Assembly (NCBI GenBank): GCA_036267755.1
Contig: DATAVK010000053.1
Location: 1-5,855 of the forward strand
Source of the DNA: DATAVK01 sp036267755
Lineage (GTDB): Bacteria; Actinomycetota; Actinomycetes; JAFAQI01
Length of the DNA stretch: 5,855 nucleotides
Reading direction: 5' to 3'
The translations under genes were made by a program, and so were the position numbers. Numbering within the stretch: position 1 is the stretch's first letter; each line of letters starts with the position of its first letter. Positions 5,108 through 5,855 of the stretch are shown piece by piece. The notes under the pieces were generated by a model that ran no database searches, was not told the origin of the DNA, and saw nothing but the letters and a program-made list of their open reading frames with translations.

Positions 5108-5806
5108 CAGGTCCGTGAACCGCCCGCCCGCCTCGGTGACGACCACCTGCAAGGCAGCGAGGTCCCACAGCGTCACCTCGGGCTCGGCCGAGCAGTCGAC
5201 CACGCCTTCAGCGACGAGCATGTGCGAGAAGAAGTCGCCGTACCCGCGGGACTGATACACCCGCCGCAACAGTCCCAGGAACGCGGTCTCGCGATCGACG
5301 TCGGCCCAGCCGGGGATCGAGGAGTAGGCCAGGTAGGCGTCCGAGAGATCGGCGACACCGGACACCCGGCATGCCCTGGCCTGCCGCACCGACGGCCCGG
5401 TCCAGGCGCCGCCCCCGGACGCGGCCCACCAGCGGCGCCCAAGCGCCGGGGCCGAGACGACTCCCGCCACCGTCTGGCCGTCGACCTGCAGGGCGACCAA
5501 GGTGGCCCACACCGGTACGCCGCGGACGAAGTTCTTGGTGCCGTCGATCGGGTCGATGACCCAGCGCCGCCCGGTGCCGTCGCCGGTTGCGCCGTACTCC
5601 TCACCGAGCACGTCGTCATCGGGACGCTCCCGCTCCAGCAGCGCGCGGATCGCGGTCTCGGCGGCTCGGTCAGCGTCGCTGACCGGCGTCAGGTCGGGCT
5701 TGGACTCGACCTGTAGGTCGTCCGCCTGGAACCGGCTCGAGGCCGCGGCGCCGGCGGCGTCGGCGGCGGCGTGAGCGAGGCGCAGGTCGTCATCCCAGCG
5801 GGTCAC
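4979..5806 (-). CDS. hisN: Histidinol-phosphatase, inositol-monophosphatase fold
   Basis: This 275-residue cytosolic enzyme has the full metal-dependent phosphatase motif set: KPDLTPVSDADRAAE (36-50), GEEYG (68-72, metal-binding Glu), WVIDPIDGTKNFVRGVPVW (82-100, Asp85 and Asp88), and the C-terminal WDLAALQVVVTEAGGRFTDL (214-233, Asp215). SRGYGDFFSHMLVAEG (186-201) is the segment typical of actinobacterial HisN (as in Corynebacterium and mycobacterial HisN/ImpC) rather than true inositol monophosphatases, so the favoured reaction is histidinol phosphate to histidinol. The core ends near NGKLHDELLAIL (248-259); the last 16 residues, rich in Gly, Pro and Asp, are an extra tail lying in the overlap with the membrane-protein gene. 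The GTG start has a TAGGCT six bases upstream. Action on inositol phosphate or another small phosphate remains possible. Confidence 0.85.
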   Translation of the reverse strand: MTRWDDDLRLAHAAADAAGAAASSRFQADDLQVESKPDLTPVSDADRAAETAIRALLERERPDDDVLGEEYGATGDGTGRRWVIDPIDGTKNFVRGVPVWATLVALQVDGQTVAGVVSAPALGRRWWAASGGGAWTGPSVRQARACRVSGVADLSDAYLAYSSIPGWADVDRETAFLGLLRRVYQSRGYGDFFSHMLVAEGVVDCSAEPEVTLWDLAALQVVVTEAGGRFTDLSGLERADGGSVVASNGKLHDELLAILGPDGTPDGVPDRPSTS

Positions 5807-5812
5807 GCCGCC

Positions 5813-5818
5813 AGCCTA
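5813..5818 (-). promoter_or_regulatory. Candidate -10 (TAGGCT) of hisN, leaderless layout
   Basis: On the minus strand TAGGCT (5818-5813) is followed by GGCGGC and then the GTG at 5806. The hexamer and its six-base spacing are the same as before the FAD oxidoreductase. No clear -35 lies 16-18 bp further upstream. Transcription would begin at or beside the G of GTG. Confidence 0.5.
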
Positions 5819-5825
5819 GGAGGCT
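5813..5825. repeat. Short inverted repeat AGCCT-AGG-AGGCT between the divergent promoters
   Basis: AGCCT (5813-5817) and AGGCT (5821-5825) are inverted copies around a 3-bp centre. The repeat covers the hisN -10 and touches the TTGACA of the outward promoter, so a bound protein could affect both. A 5-bp match may well be chance. Confidence 0.3.
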
Positions 5826-5852
5826 TGACATATGACGGCTCGGTGTAAAGAT
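5825..5852 (+). promoter_or_regulatory. Candidate outward sigma-70-type promoter at the right edge
   Basis: TTGACA at 5825-5830 is a perfect -35. Sixteen bases later AAAGAT (5847-5852) could serve as a modest -10, matching TATAAT at three positions. It would drive a plus-strand gene beyond the window, divergent from hisN. The -35 is the stronger half; the window ends too soon to see the start codon. Confidence 0.4.
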
Positions 5853-5855
5853 GAC

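Overview
The window is high-GC DNA with strong G/C bias at third codon positions and frequent GTG starts. Several genes have a TANNNT-type -10 hexamer placed so that transcription would begin at the start codon (leaderless). Together with the gene families seen, this points to an actinobacterium, perhaps a Nocardioides-like member of Propionibacteriales. The genus is an inference, not read directly.

Layout. Positions 1-846 (minus strand) hold the N-terminal 282 codons of an FAD-linked oxidoreductase resembling DHCR24 and the actinobacterial BfaA/TmsA proteins; the gene runs off the left edge. A 150-bp divergent intergenic region (847-996) follows. It is unusually structured: two and a half tandem 31-bp units made of two alternating palindrome types, then a separate 18-bp palindrome lying on the promoter of the next gene. 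A plus-strand run of five closely packed genes begins at 997: a MarR-family repressor (997-1461), an MFS_3/DHA3 efflux transporter overlapping it by 4 nt (1458-2756), a left-handed beta-helix O-acyltransferase 11 nt later (2768-3355), a patatin-like lipid hydrolase 47 nt later (3403-4299), and a multi-spanning membrane protein of unknown function overlapping it by 8 nt (4292-5107). Converging on this is hisN (4979-5806, minus), an inositol-monophosphatase-fold histidinol-phosphatase, whose 3' end overlaps the membrane-protein gene by 129 bp. The right edge (5807-5855) holds the hisN promoter and a plausible outward-facing promoter for a gene beyond the window.

How the parts may work together. 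marR and the MFS gene look like a self-regulated efflux unit: the repressor would bind the palindrome over its own promoter, and an inducing compound would release repressor and pump together. The acyltransferase, patatin and membrane protein share strand and tight spacing, so they may be co-transcribed, but nothing in the sequence ties them to the drug pump. The FAD oxidoreductase, acyltransferase and patatin could all act on lipids, which is a loose theme, not a shown pathway. hisN is an unlinked housekeeping histidine-biosynthesis gene. No RNA genes, CRISPR arrays, insertion sequences or phage genes were seen.
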